Origin: Pseudomonas indica NBRC 103045
Lineage (GTDB): Bacteria > Pseudomonadota > Gammaproteobacteria > Pseudomonadales > Pseudomonadaceae
Assembly: GCF_002091635.1 (NCBI RefSeq)
Contig: NZ_BDAC01000007.1
Location: forward strand, 184,529-248,528
DNA: 64,000 nt
Direction of reading: 5' to 3'
Shown here: in pieces, positions 63,629 to 64,000 of the stretch
Position numbering within the stretch: the first letter of the stretch is position 1
Layout of the letters: each line of letters opens with the position of its first letter
Made by a program: the position numbers and the translations under genes
Notes under the pieces: model-generated
What the model was told of the DNA's origin: nothing
The model's database searches: none
The model's input: only the letters and a program-made list of their open reading frames with translations

Positions 63629-63648
63629 GAAAAAGCAGCCTCCGGGCT
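63629..63648 (+). terminator. Half of the rplS terminator, cut by an IS insertion
   Basis: GAAAAAGCAGCC TCCG GGCT is the 5' arm, loop and first bases of the 3' arm of an intrinsic terminator. The expected continuation GCTTTTT is missing and is replaced by AATGCCAG, the apparent IS end. The stem has only 4 bp left, so the native terminator should no longer work. Confidence 0.65.
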
Positions 63649-63677
63649 AATGCCAGTCAGTTAAGCTGACTGGCATT
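63649..63677. repeat. IS-end inverted repeat / replacement terminator hairpin
   Basis: AATGCCAGTCAG and CTGACTGGCATT are perfect 12-base reverse complements around a TTAAG loop, followed on the plus strand by TTTATTTC. The transposase stop codon (63657-63659, minus strand) lies inside the left arm, as expected near the terminus of an IS4-family element. For rplS transcripts this hairpin plus T-rich tail can act as a substitute terminator. Confidence 0.65.
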
Positions 63678-64000
63678 TTTATTTCTGGGCGGATACTTGG
63701 AGGGTTTTGGCCTGACCGCTCGGGGGTAACACCGATCCTCCCGCCGATGCGGCAGCACGTAATGCATGGCTGACGCATGCAGTTCTGCCAAGTATTTGGG
63801 GATGTTGCCCGGATGCCGTAGGGAAAGGCCATTGAGTAACCCGAGGATCGCCCAGGTGCAGGCGGTGAAGCTCATCTCGCAGGGGTAGATGCCGGGACAA
63901 TGGCGACTCATTTCCAGCATCTGGTAGCGCAGCAGGTTGTAGCCCAGCAGTACTCCCCAGAGCTCTTGCTCGATCATTTCCGGCGTCTTGCTGCGCAACG
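63657..64000 (-). mobile_element. IS4-family transposase, C-terminal end (element runs off window)
   Basis: The last 114 or so codons of a transposase are read on the minus strand and stay open to the window edge. The segment RSKTPEMIEQELWGVLLGYN, then LLRYQMLEM, contains the Glu of the DDE Y-(2)-R-(3)-E-(6)-K-type C-terminal motif region of IS4 transposases. The tail CTWAILGLLNGLSLRHPGNI, then HYVLPHRREDRCYPRAVRPKPSKYPPRNK, matches the C terminus of the IS4-type transposases common in Pseudomonas. The stop lies inside the terminal inverted repeat. Whether the element is complete cannot be judged. Confidence 0.85.

Overview
The window is chromosomal DNA of a Pseudomonas-type gammaproteobacterium. 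It is visibly GC-rich and almost wholly coding. Many products (PilF, LptF/LptG, CumA-like oxidase, PurT, 1298-residue PurL, 459-residue XseA) have the lengths and start sequences expected for Pseudomonas. The gene order valS-holC-pepA / lptFG / tRNA-Leu / queA-tgt-yajC-secDF / suhB / trmJ-cysE-isc / ndk-rlmN-pilF-rodZ-ispG-hisS-yfgM-bamB-der / leuA / xseA / guaBA / purL / purT / ffh / rpsP-rimM-trmD-rplS follows the conserved Pseudomonas backbone as I remember it from P. aeruginosa. Species cannot be fixed from this window.

Layout: 1-3100 holds valS (cut by the window edge), a small conserved gene, holC and pepA, all leftward. 3200-5400 is the rightward LPS exporter pair lptF-lptG. 5400-6700 holds leftward small genes: an RDD membrane protein, a cold-shock protein and tRNA-Leu(CAA). 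6760-12860 is a rightward queuosine and protein-translocation cluster ending in a strong shared terminator with suhB. 13800-21020 runs trmJ-cysE and then the complete iscRSUA-hscBA-fdx-iscX iron-sulfur operon with an IscR-type promoter. 21100-30300 is a dense rightward run from ndk to der. 30380-32770 carries an aminotransferase/omega-amidase pair and a small membrane protein. 32800-37840 is leftward: leuA with a Leu-rich leader peptide, an M23 peptidase, a VanX-type dipeptidase and xseA.

37880-41530 looks accessory: a CGNR zinc-finger regulator divergent from an Asp-nucleophile alpha/beta hydrolase, then a TonB-dependent siderophore receptor with a Fur-like site. 41580-44900 is guaB-guaA. 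Next come a Tat-exported multicopper oxidase, tadA, mltF, purL, a double-CDGSH protein, a NIF3-like single-domain protein, an L,D-transpeptidase-fold protein, two Nudix hydrolases, a gamma-carbonic-anhydrase-like protein, a DUF1289-like protein, purT, an SGNH hydrolase, a CorB/HlyC-type membrane protein, a CcsA-like protein, ffh and the rpsP-rimM-trmD-rplS operon.

The right edge is the 3' end of an IS4-family transposase. Its element appears to have inserted into the 3' arm of the rplS terminator, and its terminal inverted repeat forms a new hairpin with a T-rich tail. I found no CRISPR array, prophage or obvious defence island. The most unusual points are the IS/terminator junction, the Leu-rich leader peptide with an abutting 10-bp hairpin upstream of leuA, and the regulator/hydrolase pair.
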